From Picochlorum sp. 'celeri' (taxonomy: Eukaryota > Chlorophyta > Trebouxiophyceae), in assembly GCA_010909725.1 (NCBI GenBank), contig JAACMV010000021.1:769469-833468 (forward strand): 64,000 bases of DNA. Direction: 5' to 3'. How positions within the stretch are numbered: position 1 is the stretch's first letter; each line of letters begins with the position of its first letter. Shown in pieces: positions 1 to 9,823 of this stretch. The notes under the pieces are model-generated. The model ran no database searches. It worked only from the letters and a program-made list of their open reading frames with translations, and was not told the origin of the DNA. The translations under genes were made by a program, and so were the position numbers.

Positions 1-2082
1 CACAGAAGGACGTAACCTCGGCAGAGACATATCGAAATGTCTCCTCATCACGAGAATGTTTTGTGATGACGACACGTCACCCTGCTCATTGCTTTCTTCC
101 TGCTTCAGCCTCTCTTTCAATGCCTGCACACTCGCTTCTCGAACTAATGACGCCAAATCTGCGCCACTAAAACCATTTAATGCCGGCATGGCAGCAATTT
201 CGCTTAGTTGAACATCGTCCCCTAATGGTGTTGCTCTCGTCAAGGCATGAAGTATTGATTCTCTGCCTTCGGGTGGAGGAAGTGGCACGTAGAGAATCTT
301 CTCCAATCTCCCAGGACGCAACAAAGCTGGATCAATCATATCAGGTCGATTCGTCGCGGCCACCAGATAAACACCCTGACGCCCATCCACACCGTCCATT
401 TCTGTCAGCAACTGGTTCACAACTCTCTCTGCAGCAGCACCAGAGGAATCGGCTCCCCTCCTTGGTGCCAACGCATCCAGTTCATCAAAAAACAGCACAC
501 ATGGAGCTGCAGCTCGTGCCCTAGAAAAAACTTGTCGCACAGCTCTTTCACTCTCTCCCACATACTTGTTTAGTAACTCTGGACCTTTGATGGAAATGAA
601 ATTGGCCCCAGAATCGTTGGCAACAGCCTTGGCAACCAATGTTTTTCCACATCCAGGAGGACCAAAAAGGAGCACACCAACACTCACTTTCAGCCCCATT
701 GATTCAAATAGTTGAGGGTTTGCAATTGGCCTTGATATTGCAAACACCAAATCCTCTCGTACATCTCCAAGCGACCCCACATCATCCCAGGTCACATCCG
801 GAGTTGTGGCAAAACCTTCCCGCCGAACGGATGGCTGAACCTTGGTGATGGCCACTTCAAAATCCGACAACGTTATCGACAAGTTCTGTAAATCCTCTTG
901 AGACAGGGATTCTCCATGCTCAGAAATGCAACCGCGACTCTTTTCAATATGTGCAAAGATTCTCTTCACAGCCAGTGCTGCTGCCTCCTTGATGAGAGCA
1001 GCCAAATCAGCTCCAACAAAACCTGGCGTCCTTCTCGCGACCTCGGAAAAACTAAAATCACCTGACAAGCGAAGTTTATTTGCCATTTTCTTCAATATTG
1101 CCTCACGCGATGCCTCGGACGGAATCCCCATGCTAATTTCTCTGTCAAATCTACCAGCCCGTCTCAATGCTGCATCCAACGAATCGGGCCTATTCGTCGC
1201 TCCAATCACGACGACATGCTTGTGACGCCCAGAAACTGACAGTTCTTCCATCTTTGATAGATCATCTCCACTCTCACCAGGACCCTGAGTCGGCTCATCG
1301 TCCACCATGAGTGCAGACAAGTCATCCATGCATGTCAGCAACTGAGCAACAATCCGGCGCTCCATCTCTCTCTGTGCGGTCTCTCTCTTCGGCGCAATCG
1401 CATCAATCTCATCAATAAATACAATACATGGTGCCACTGAAGCCGCCTCTTGAAATAACCCCCTCACCTTTGCCTCCGACTCTCCAGACATGCCACTCAC
1501 CACCTCTGGAGCAGAAATCCTCAGAAAAGGAACCTTGCATTCATTCGCAATCGCATTTGCCAACGCCGTTTTCCCACACCCAGGAGGGCCATGCAACAAT
1601 ACACCTCGAGGAGGATACACACCCAACCACGAGTATACCTCTGGATGCTTCAACGGATACTCTATCAACTCCTTCACATCTTGCAGAACATCATCAATAC
1701 CCCCAAGATCTTTATATAAGACAGGTAAGGGCTTGCTTGCGTTCATTTTCTTCTTACTTTTGCCCCCACCAGATACCCTCTGACGCTTCACAGCAGGACT
1801 CGCATACAGTGACTTTATGCTATCGTTCATCGTCGACTGCTGCTGCTGCTGCTGCTGGTTGTCTTGTGCCGTATCAGTAGGCTCTTCACCCCCCTCTGCA
1901 ACAATATCCTGTACAATCCTAGATACTTGAACCACAAATGGACCAAACTTTTGCCTCTGATACTCTCTATATTGGCCCCTCACAGCTTCTGCACATGCCT
2001 CTGCATCGTACTCGCCATGCGCTTCACAGTACGTCCGCACCCTCTGCGCAAGAATCCGATCATACACACCCAATTTTCTCAT
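1..2082 (-). CDS. NVL: NVL/Rix7-like double AAA ATPase (3' part outside window)
   Basis: This is a tandem AAA+ ATPase of the NVL/Rix7 type, a nucleolar relative of CDC48 that removes factors from pre-60S ribosomes. The frame is open for 694 codons from the ATG at 2082 to the window edge, so the C-terminus is missing. The N-terminus (about residues 1-60) resembles the small winged-helix domain of NVL. A basic linker with a seven-glutamine run follows. AAA domain 1 has Walker A GPPGCGKT at about 165 and Walker B FIDEID. Domain 2 has Walker A at about 474 and FFDELD, followed by an arginine-finger region (ALLRPGR). No intron is visible. The N-terminal domain favours NVL over CDC48 or SPATA5. Confidence 0.88.
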   Translation of the reverse strand, partial: MRKLGVYDRILAQRVRTYCEAHGEYDAEACAEAVRGQYREYQRQKFGPFVVQVSRIVQDIVAEGGEEPTDTAQDNQQQQQQQSTMNDSIKSLYASPAVKRQRVSGGGKSKKKMNASKPLPVLYKDLGGIDDVLQDVKELIEYPLKHPEVYSWLGVYPPRGVLLHGPPGCGKTALANAIANECKVPFLRISAPEVVSGMSGESEAKVRGLFQEAASVAPCIVFIDEIDAIAPKRETAQREMERRIVAQLLTCMDDLSALMVDDEPTQGPGESGDDLSKMEELSVSGRHKHVVVIGATNRPDSLDAALRRAGRFDREISMGIPSEASREAILKKMANKLRLSGDFSFSEVARRTPGFVGADLAALIKEAAALAVKRIFAHIEKSRGCISEHGESLSQEDLQNLSITLSDFEVAITKVQPSVRREGFATTPDVTWDDVGSLGDVREDLVFAISRPIANPQLFESMGLKVSVGVLLFGPPGCGKTLVAKAVANDSGANFISIKGPELLNKYVGESERAVRQVFSRARAAAPCVLFFDELDALAPRRGADSSGAAAERVVNQLLTEMDGVDGRQGVYLVAATNRPDMIDPALLRPGRLEKILYVPLPPPEGRESILHALTRATPLGDDVQLSEIAAMPALNGFSGADLASLVREASVQALKERLKQEESNEQGDVSSSQNILVMRRHFDMSLPRLRPSV

Positions 2083-2252
2083 TACTATTTACTACTGTAA
2101 TCACATCCGTCTGCAAAAGCGGTACATCTTGCATGCCCAGTTTCCTTTTTTGAAACATAGATGGCACCTCCCATCCATGGCATGCACGACTACTCTCAAA
2201 TCGAAACACACCTCCTGCGCCAGATTCTATTATTCAAAATAGTCATAATTCG

Positions 2253-2705
2253 ATGGCACAATTGCGATATGTCCTGATGATGGAGAGAGACTTGCCCAAA
2301 GCTATCGAGTTTCTCCAGAAAGGGATTGGAGCTCGTGTACGGGTAGCAACGACGACATGGGCTGAACTCGACGCTGGAGGCACGACAATTGCACTCAAAG
2401 AAGATCCCATTCACAAGCAACAGCATCAAGGCGATCCTTGTCCCTCCATGGAGGAGGACACTCATCACAGTATGCAAAGGCAGGTGACTGGGCCAGGGAT
2501 GGTGGGTGCTCTGCAGCAAAAGAATAGCTCCCCTCCCATGCTTGTCTTTGACGTGGACAATTTACAACACAGGCTCACTACTATGCTTCAGATGGGGGCC
2601 CAGATGGATGGGGCAGTGCAGTACACCCTGGAAGGAGCCCAGGTGGCTGTGGTCAAGAGTCCCTCTGGGACACTGATTGGCATGGTCGAGGGCTGTTCTC
2701 CTTAA
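2253..2705 (+). CDS. small VOC (glyoxalase/bleomycin-resistance) family protein
   Basis: A 150-residue protein with the look of a single vicinal-oxygen-chelate domain. An N-terminal beta-alpha unit (LRYVLMMERDLPKAIEFLQKG) leads to a strand with WAELDAGGTTIAL. A second half starts PMLVFDVDN and ends in VKSPSGTLIGMVE, a typical VOC ending. A low-complexity His/Gln/Ser insertion of about 45 residues separates the halves. Families with this fold include glyoxalase I and dioxygenases. The usual metal ligands are not clear enough to name a reaction. The gene is intronless and diverges from the NVL-like gene, with 170 bp between the two start codons. Confidence 0.7.
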   Translation: MAQLRYVLMMERDLPKAIEFLQKGIGARVRVATTTWAELDAGGTTIALKEDPIHKQQHQGDPCPSMEEDTHHSMQRQVTGPGMVGALQQKNSSPPMLVFDVDNLQHRLTTMLQMGAQMDGAVQYTLEGAQVAVVKSPSGTLIGMVEGCSP

Positions 2706-2916
2706 ATGAATACAAAGACGAGACGTCGAAACCCAGGGTTTCTGCTTCTTCCTCTTGTCTGCGTCACGAACACAAGAGGATACAATTCCATTACATTATT
2801 TGAATTTATATAGGAATTAGGAGCGTCGTAGGACATATACACGTGCGAATACGCAGGACGAGGGGAGGAATATCAACAAACAAGAAACTCGTTTGATTTC
2901 AGCATACAGTAGAGCG

Positions 2917-3937
2917 ATGGATGAACTCTCATCGATCACGGATGATACCTTTCTTGGTAGTAGAAGTCATAGCAATTCTACATCATCGCATGATTATGAG
3001 ATGATTGCGAGCGATGGATTGGCAGCTGCCTATGGTGTTCTAGCTGTGGTTGCTCTGGTACGTCATACTTTTTTATTTTTTTTCAAAGGATTGTTCTTTC
3101 TCTATCTATAGTAGGGAAAGGGAAAGGAAAAAGATGCCACTCATCGTCATTGTGACAGCAGGAGTGCTGTGAATACTGAGTGACACACACACTGTGCAGG
3201 TGCAAATCATTCGAATACAAATCAGAGTCCCAGAATATGGTTGGACGACGCAGAAAGTCTTTCATCTTCTCAATTTTTTGGTGGCGTTCCTGAGAGCACT
3301 CGTCTTTGCATGCCTTCCTGAGATACAGCATCAATCACCCATCCTGAAGGCTGTATTCTTGGACTTTCCTGGACTCTTGTTCTTCTCAACCTACACGCTG
3401 TTGGTCTTGTTTTGGGCAGAGATTTACTACCAGGCTCTGAGTAAACCCACCGATACGTTGAAGAAGACGTTCATTGGTATAAATGCTCTCGTCTACAGTA
3501 TCGAGGCCAGCTTGTGGATATACTCGTACTCTGGCGATACAGCCCGAGTGGTTGCAGGGCGACAATATTCTGGAATTTTCCTTGCACTGGTCAGTTTCCT
3601 TGCCGCGATAGCATTCCTCTTGTACGGAGGTAGACTCTTTTTCATGCTCCAAAGGTTCCCAATAGACAGCAGAGGACGACGCAGCAAACTCCAAGAAGTC
3701 GGGCTGGTGACATCCATCTGTGCTGCGTGCTTCTTCTTCAGAAGTTGCATGGTTGCCTGGTCCACATTCGACCATGCACACGCAGGACTGGATGTCCTTG
3801 GGCATCCATTCTTGAATGTACTCTACTATAGCGGAGCTGAGATTGCTCCATCCGCATTGGTACTGTATATTCTTCGGAAGCTACCACCACCACGATCTTC
3901 ATCAGCGGATGCTGAGGGCTACGAGGCCCTTCCTTGA
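2917..3937 (+). CDS. TOM1/THH1-type multi-pass membrane protein
   Basis: Exons 2917-3057 and 3200-3937 (intron GTACGT...GCAG, 142 bp) give 292 residues. After a short polar N-terminus there are about seven hydrophobic segments. The block FLDFPGLLFFSTYTLLVLFW is the hallmark of the THH1/TOM1/TOM3 family. These plant proteins sit in the vacuolar membrane and are known as host factors for tobamovirus replication; their normal role is unclear. The C-terminus is a short polar tail. The family is found mainly in plants, algae and some other protists, which supports a plant-like host. An in-frame TTG lies upstream but ATG 2917 is the first plausible start. Confidence 0.85.
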
Positions 3938-4177
3938 AAAAAGAACATGCTTGCTGCGGATACTCTGCAGAGCGTCTAAAGGAGTACTCATTTTGTTTTT
4001 GTTTTGTAAGTATAAATTGTCATTGCGTGGTTGTGTACATCCAAAACCCAGAAGAGACTCATGGTTGTCTCGTCATTCGCAAACTTGTACTTCTCCTCTG
4101 CACATTTTGTCACGCACAAGGTATGATTTTAACCATGTAATTTTACATTGAAGTATTTTGATGCATCTGTCGAGACG

Positions 4178-4880
4178 ATGACGACGAGTTTTGGGTTCCA
4201 GGCAACTCTTTCCGTGGGGTCTCACCTGCAACCTCACAGCCATGCCACGCCAAGACCAAATCGATTAGGAATTAGAGCACGAAGGATAGGGTCTCCGCGT
4301 CTACTGGATCGAACAATTCAAACCCGTGCGCAATGGCTGGAAAATAGTGCTCAGGTGGAGGTGGACACTCCTGTAGAAGTGGCATGGAGCATGTGGGAGG
4401 ATAGAGAAAAGATTCCCACTTGGATGCCGTGGATCACCAGTGTGGAGATTCAAGAGAATGATAAACACATGTCCAAATGGACGTTATCCACGTATCAATT
4501 CAATAGACAGTGGGAATTCAGTTGGCTTGCCCGGAACATGACCCCCCTGCAGTACCAGAAGATTCACTGGAGGTCTGTGCCTGGATCAACGAGTGGATCG
4601 TTGGGGGCAGTGGAGATTCAGAATCAAGGTCAGATTCGGTTTTTACGAAAGGGGGAGGACCGATGTGCCGTCAAGTTGACCATTTCATATCAGGTGCCCA
4701 GTGTGTTGGCACCCTTTGCAAACGTACGTGTGCAAATGTATACTGATTGACAAGAAGACGCGACCATGATCATGATATATATGTGAATTTGTGCAGCTGT
4801 TGACTCCCGTTGTAGAAGGGATCTTGCAACAAGATATGGAACGATTTGCACAGATTGCAAAGAGCACACACCAACAATAG
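4178..4880 (+). CDS. SRPBCC (polyketide cyclase/START-like) protein, probably plastid
   Basis: Exons 4178-4723 and 4797-4880 (intron GTACGT...GTGCAG) encode 209 residues. The first 60 or so are rich in Ser, Arg and His and poor in acidic residues, like a transit peptide. The rest matches the cyanobacterial/plastid SRPBCC group: paired strands around VEVDTPVEVAWSMWEDREKIPTWMPW, then TWRS-type strands and a long C-terminal helix (PVVEGILQQDMERFAQIAK). SRPBCC domains bind hydrophobic ligands; the ligand here is unknown. The final helix comes entirely from the second exon, so an intron-blind model would lose it. Confidence 0.78.
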
Positions 4881-5114
4881 TACAAATGGTATTATAAAGT
4901 TTACAACTGTGATGGAAACGCATCCTTTCTTCTAGTCTAGTCTTGCTGAGAGAATTTTTCAAATATAAATTCTTACATCTCCGAGAATCCCTGCCGAAAA
5001 GGCCATCCCCATTCATTTCTGTTGTGCCGACAACATGCCACCACAATGCCTCAATTGACCAAACCCTGATGGTGCAACATTCATCATCTACAAAAAAGTC
5101 ACCATCTCATGAGT

Positions 5115-6341
5115 TCACACTTTGCTTCCTGTAGTAGAGGTGGTTTCGGTCTCTGCTCGACAAGTAGCACGGAGCAATGCAAAGTCCTTTTGCACAGTGG
5201 CAATATGCTTCATCGACGTTTTGATAGTGTCCATGAGAGGTATACTGGGAAATGGATCCTCAAGCTGATTTGCAACCTCATCTACACTAATCATCATCAA
5301 AGAAAATAAGTTAACGACAATTCCTGACAACCAGACTGTCATAATATCTGAAAGAGTCCCCTCCTGCCCAGACCCAGAGTATTGAATTCCCAGAGGAAGA
5401 ATGCACAGCCAAATCATGATGAAGCCAGTATACAGTTGTGATAATCCATATGGCAAGGCAGTAAATCTGATGCGCCGGCACACACCACATGCAGCCTCTG
5501 TATCTTGTAACAGTTTTTGCATGCACAAATATTTCTCTGTTGGCAATGGAAACTGGTGAAGCAGATCCTGAAGCTTCATTAAAACATACTTGCGAGGTTT
5601 GGGTGTTGAATTCAGTAGTTTAACTTCTTCTTGATTCAATAGCAAATGAACTTCCTCCGGGACGCCTTTAAGCGCCAGCAACTGGACCACAAGCGCGTAT
5701 GGGTACACCATTGCCCAAGCGGCAAATTCACCCAGAATTCTATCTACATCAGACGCATTCATCCCCTCCATTGAGCCCGAATGTGTCCTACTGTACAGTT
5801 CCAAGAGCTGCATCGCCATGTTCAGGTTGCCCCCAATCTTGGAAAAATGCGATCGTGCCTCCCAAAACCTATCATACACTTTGCTCACTTTGACAGACAG
5901 AAGGAGAGACAGAGCAAATGACCCCATCCTAAAAAGATCCCATGCTGTCCGGTTAAAAATCGTAGGCAACACATTCGGGTACAAGATATAACATGTGTGG
6001 TATGTACAACTCAATATCGTGATACCTCCAACAAGAAGAAGTGGTTTCCTCAGGTTGTACGAGAAGAAGGATGGAGGACCCAGGTAGACGAGCAACCCAT
6101 ACAGGTATCGATCTGGATCAACAATCTTATTCCACTGCTCTTCTCGCGTCTCCGTAGAAGTGGTATTCGGTCTAGAATCATACACTAACTTCGTGTATAG
6201 ACCACCAAGGCGCTTACCCAGTTTCCTCTTCATCTTGGATCGCTGAATTGTGTGTTGACCACGGAGCACCACCTCTGGGCAACAACTGGTGCTCGCAGTG
6301 CTTCTTCCCATTTCCAAATCCCGATCCATTGCTCTCGACAT
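5115..6341 (-). CDS. bestrophin-like anion channel (RFP-TM/UPF0187 family)
   Basis: An intronless 408-residue membrane protein close in length to plant VCCN1-type thylakoid chloride channels. The core has four hydrophobic segments. The family motif YDRFWEARSHFSKIGG (about residue 170) follows the second. A long helical middle region ends in a CxxCRRIRFTALPYG turn before the third segment. The C-terminus has the IEDPF-like LEDPFPSIPLMD motif typical of bestrophins. The plant proteins carry Cl- across the thylakoid membrane; location here is inferred. The basic N-terminal 60 residues could be a plastid signal. It is convergent with the SRPBCC gene and diverges from the uL3m gene. Confidence 0.82.
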   Translation of the reverse strand: MSRAMDRDLEMGRSTASTSCCPEVVLRGQHTIQRSKMKRKLGKRLGGLYTKLVYDSRPNTTSTETREEQWNKIVDPDRYLYGLLVYLGPPSFFSYNLRKPLLLVGGITILSCTYHTCYILYPNVLPTIFNRTAWDLFRMGSFALSLLLSVKVSKVYDRFWEARSHFSKIGGNLNMAMQLLELYSRTHSGSMEGMNASDVDRILGEFAAWAMVYPYALVVQLLALKGVPEEVHLLLNQEEVKLLNSTPKPRKYVLMKLQDLLHQFPLPTEKYLCMQKLLQDTEAACGVCRRIRFTALPYGLSQLYTGFIMIWLCILPLGIQYSGSGQEGTLSDIMTVWLSGIVVNLFSLMMISVDEVANQLEDPFPSIPLMDTIKTSMKHIATVQKDFALLRATCRAETETTSTTGSKV

Positions 6342-6643
6342 GGTTCATACATATGGATATATTGGGTTTCGGATAGCAAAGTATCAATCTTTAATCAGCA
6401 GTGAATGATCACTGAGATCAACCAGCGCTACATACAGCAAAAAATGTTTTTAAAGTTTCATTTAGAGAGGATTTATCTTGAATACCCTGCGTCGCCAGTA
6501 CCAATCCATACTATTATATTACAAATCTAGCATTCTTATAGAGAAGTAGTGTATGTATACAGATACCGTGAAAGACTAAAAAGCGGCGATAAAGCTCTTT
6601 GTGACATCCGCAGTCCTTGCGTATTCTTGATAGTAACAAAACA
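6342..6643. other. 302-bp divergent intergenic region (channel / uL3m)
   Basis: AT-rich spacer between two divergent start codons. It should hold both promoters. No TATA box at a convincing distance, RNA gene or long repeat was seen. Confidence 0.5.
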
Positions 6644-7600
6644 ATGCTTCGCCAGTACTGCAAGAGCATCGCATCAAAAGTTTTGACACACACATCTCCG
6701 ATTAGAGAAGTAGAGAGGTCCCTGCTTCCATCGATTCTGTTGGAGCCCGTGTGCCAAATTTCCTCCACTGGAGCTGGACGACGAGAAGATGAATCTGACA
6801 CTGCCTCCACTAGCGCATCGACTTCTATAAAGGATCAAAAGGTATTTAGATCTGGGGCTTTAGCTGTGAAAGTAGGAATGACTCAGGAATGGGATCACTG
6901 GGGTGTTCGCATACCTCTGACAGTGTTGTGGATGGATGAGTGCCAGGTTGTCCAGGTCAAGACCCCTGAGAAGGAGGGATATTTGAGCCTTCAGTTAGGT
7001 ATTGGATCAAAGCGTCGCAAACAGCTTCCGGGGAGCTTGTGTGGGCATTTCGATGCAGCAAATGTGCCATTGAAGCGAAAACTGGTGGAGTTTAGAGTAT
7101 CTCCAGAGGGAGTTCTTCCAGTAGGACATACCCTATCTGCTGCGCATTTTGTTCCTGGTCAGTATGTGGATGTGGCTGGGACGACAATAGGGAAAGGGTT
7201 CCAAGGGGTGATGAAGCGGTGGGGATTTGCTGGGCAGCCAGCATCCCACGGAAATTCCCTGTCCCATAGAGCACCAGGGTCCACAGGAATGTGTCAGGAT
7301 CCAGGCAAGGTATTCAAAGGGAAGAAAATGCCTGGACGGATGGGAGGGAAGAGAAAGACGGTTCAAAACTGTTATGTATGGCGTGTGGATCCAGAGAGGA
7401 ATTTACTCTATGTGAGAGGGCAGGTGCCTGGTCACAAGGGAAATTTCGTCGAGATCAAGGATGCAGCGCATAAAAAGGTGGAAGAACAGCCCTTGCTGCC
7501 TGTGCCTACAGTGGCGGTCGGCGATGGTGACGACGCTGCGTTTGCATCTGTTCACATTGCCCCAAAGCCAGAGAGAAACCCATTTGAAATTTCTAGGTAA
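6644..7600 (+). CDS. MRPL3: mitochondrial (organellar) ribosomal protein uL3
   Basis: A 318-residue protein of the bacterial-type L3 family, so an organellar large-subunit ribosomal protein that acts in folding 23S-type rRNA near the peptidyl-transferase centre. The first 70 residues form a poorly conserved, Ser/Thr/Arg-rich leader. The L3 core starts [18 protein letters not shown]. It includes [21 protein letters not shown], then [23 protein letters not shown], the extended loop of bacterial L3. The ending [14 protein letters not shown] is also typical. ATG 6644 follows an in-frame TTG. Mitochondrial rather than plastid location is inferred from similarity to MRPL3 and is less certain. Confidence 0.88.
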   Translation: MLRQYCKSIASKVLTHTSPIREVERSLLPSILLEPVCQISSTGAGRREDESDTASTSASTSIKDQKVFRSGALAVKVGMTQEWDHWGVRIPLTVLWMDECQVVQVKTPEKEGYLSLQLGIGSKRRKQLPGSLCGHFDAANVPLKRKLVEFRVSPEGVLPVGHTLSAAHFVPGQYVDVAGTTIGKGFQGVMKRWGFAGQPASHGNSLSHRAPGSTGMCQDPGKVFKGKKMPGRMGGKRKTVQNCYVWRVDPERNLLYVRGQVPGHKGNFVEIKDAAHKKVEEQPLLPVPTVAVGDGDDAAFASVHIAPKPERNPFEISR

Positions 7601-7925
7601 ATACCATCTATGTCTCTCTCTTTTCTCCCTCTTTGTCAGCAGTAGAACGTATAATCATACGTTGTACAGTATGGTTTGAGAGGCCTGCCAGATCAGAGTC
7701 CCTTGTTGGTGACAGCCACTCAATGTCATTTCCCCATGCATGCATGGGCTGCGGAATACATGCCCTGTGCGATGTAAAACCTCACTACCAGTATAATAGT
7801 AACAAAATAATATCCATCACGTCGCATATCTGTACTGTATCGCATACACACAGGAAATATACGTGGCCGCGGGTTGTACACACTTTGAATTGCCTACAAC
7901 GTCCTATTACGATATATCCGTCACC
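7601..7925. other. intergenic spacer between uL3m and SHMT
   Basis: A 325-bp same-strand spacer. It contains a short palindromic GCATGCATGC-like stretch near 7738-7746 and otherwise plain AT-rich DNA. No further gene was seen. Confidence 0.4.
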
Positions 7926-9514
7926 ATGATGTCTCATTCGATGGTATTTTTGACTGGACAGCGACTGTCTGTGGACTCTGGATGTAGAAATGTCGGAAGA
8001 AGGCAACGTCGTTCTCAGGCCACGCAGGTTCGTGCTGCGTTGGCGTCTCCATCTGAAGGTGGGTTTCATCAAACAATCGATCCTCATATATTTAAATTGT
8101 GTACCCAAGCATGGGATTGTGTGTATTCTGACGTGGTGTGTGTTGCATGGCATGCGCAGGCAAGACCATGTTGGTTCAGGACTTGTCTCTTGAGGAACAG
8201 GATCCAGAGATTGCCGAGCTGATTAAGAATGAGAAGAAGAGGCAAGTGAGAGGGTTGGAGCTGATTGCATCCGAGAATTTCACGTCTACGGCGGTGATGA
8301 CTGCTGTGGGGTCTTGCATGACCAACAAGTACAGTGAGGGGTTGCCTGGGGCTCGGTACTATGGGGGTAATGAATATATCGATCAGTGTGAGAGACTGTG
8401 TCAGAATCGTGCCTTGGAAGCATTCAGATTGGACAGTAACGAGTGGGGTGTGAATGTTCAGACGCTGTCTGGTTCTCCAGCCAACTTTGCCGTGTATACT
8501 GCCCTGTTGCAGCCACACGACAGGATTATGGGACTGGATTTGCCTCATGGTGGGCATTTGACTCACGGATTTATGACACCCAAGCGTCGAGTGTCGGCAA
8601 CATCGGTCTACTTTGAGTCCATGCCATACAGACTGGATGAGTCTACTGGGTTGGTGGATTATGATGCTCTGGAGAAGAGTGCTCAACTCTTTAGGCCAAA
8701 GCTGATCATCGCTGGCGCATCTGCGTACTCGAGAGATTTTGATTACAAGAGGATGAGAGAGATTGCAGACTCGGTTGGTGCATATTTGATGGCAGATATG
8801 GCTCATATTTCTGGGCTTGTTGCTGCTGGATTGGTGGAGAGTCCATTCGAGTACGCGGATGTGGTCACCACAACGACTCACAAGTCTCTTCGAGGACCCC
8901 GCGGAGGAATGATTTTCTTCAAGAAGGAACTCGAGGGAGCCATCAATCAGGCCGTGTTCCCTGGATTGCAGGGAGGACCTCACAATCATACCATCTCAGG
9001 GCTTGCTGTTGCTCTTAAGGCTGCAACACGGCCAGAGTTTGTCGAGTACCAGAAGCAAGTGATTTCAAACGCTCGCGCTCTGTCAAAGACTCTCACAGAT
9101 TTGGGATACACAATTGTATCAGGTGGGACAGATAATCACTTGATTCTCGTAGACCTGAAGCCTTCAGGAATCGATGGTGCACGGGTGCAGACTGTCCTTG
9201 ATCTTGTATCGATCACATTGAATAAAAACAGTGTTCCAGGAGATAAGTCTGCCATCGTGCCGGGGGGAATCCGTGTCGGTACTCCTGCCCTGACCACAAG
9301 AGGTTTCCGGGAGGAAGACTTTGAAAAGGTCGCCCATTTCATCGACAGGGCTGTTCAGATCGCCAAGGATATCAAAGAAAAGACCCCAGAACCAGCCAAA
9401 CTCAAGGACTTTGTAGCGTTTGCGAATTCAGAGGGACCAAACAGGGAGGATGTGAAGGCCTTGAAGGAAGAGGTGGAAGCCTTTGCATCACAGTTCCCAA
9501 TGCCTGGGCTTTAA
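7926..9514 (+). CDS. SHMT: serine hydroxymethyltransferase, organelle-targeted
   Basis: Exons 7926-8058 and 8160-9514 (101-bp intron GTGGGT...GCAG) give 495 residues. The enzyme is PLP-dependent and moves the serine C3 unit to tetrahydrofolate, making glycine; it serves one-carbon metabolism and photorespiration. Exon 1 encodes a Ser/Arg-rich leader ending in VRAALAS, like an algal plastid processing site. The core has [26 protein letters not shown] and the PLP lysine K286 in [16 protein letters not shown]. The 3' coding end is copied exactly at 12249-12312. A mitochondrial location is also possible. Confidence 0.94.
9449..9512 (+). repeat. 64-bp direct repeat, copy 1 (inside SHMT 3' end)
   Basis: These 64 bases code for the last 21 residues of SHMT plus the T of its TAA stop. 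They are identical to 12249-12312, exactly 2,800 bp downstream. The bases flanking on both sides differ. Confidence 0.95.
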
Positions 9515-9630
9515 ACAAAATATTTCTTTTTAACTTGTCGATGTTGTAATTTATAACTACAACAAGGGTGATGGCGAACACGCACGTGTAGCTGTTGACT
9601 GGATTGATTACAGTGTTGTACGGCAAAATC

Positions 9631-9679
9631 AGTCAATTGCAATTGTAGTCAATTGACTGCCTTGCAAGGCGCCGGCGCC
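9631..9679. repeat. palindrome cluster downstream of SHMT
   Basis: Two inverted-repeat elements lie side by side. AGTCAATTG at 9631-9639 pairs with CAATTGACT at 9650-9658. GGCGCCGGCGCC at 9668-9679 is a perfect 12-bp palindrome in otherwise AT-rich DNA. They sit near the left edge of the segment bounded by the 64-bp repeats. Function is unknown; a terminator-like or regulatory hairpin is possible. Confidence 0.5.
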
Positions 9680-9823
9680 CTCAAAATATTCGCTTCGTTG
9701 AAAAGATCCCATCTTTGTATCAAGTGAAACATATCAAGGGTTTGCCTCAGAAACACTATTGATTTAATGTAATTATTGCTTGCACGTGATCTGAGGTTAA
9801 TGCCGAGCCCAGAATCAGCCATC

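Noticed and set aside
1838..1861. CAG/CTG repeat in the NVL-like gene as a special expansion
   Set aside because: Only seven codons long and in an unstructured linker; similar short runs occur in several genes here.
8084..8989. Open frame of 301 codons on the minus strand
   Set aside because: Antisense to the conserved SHMT core, with shadow-type composition and no recognisable motif.
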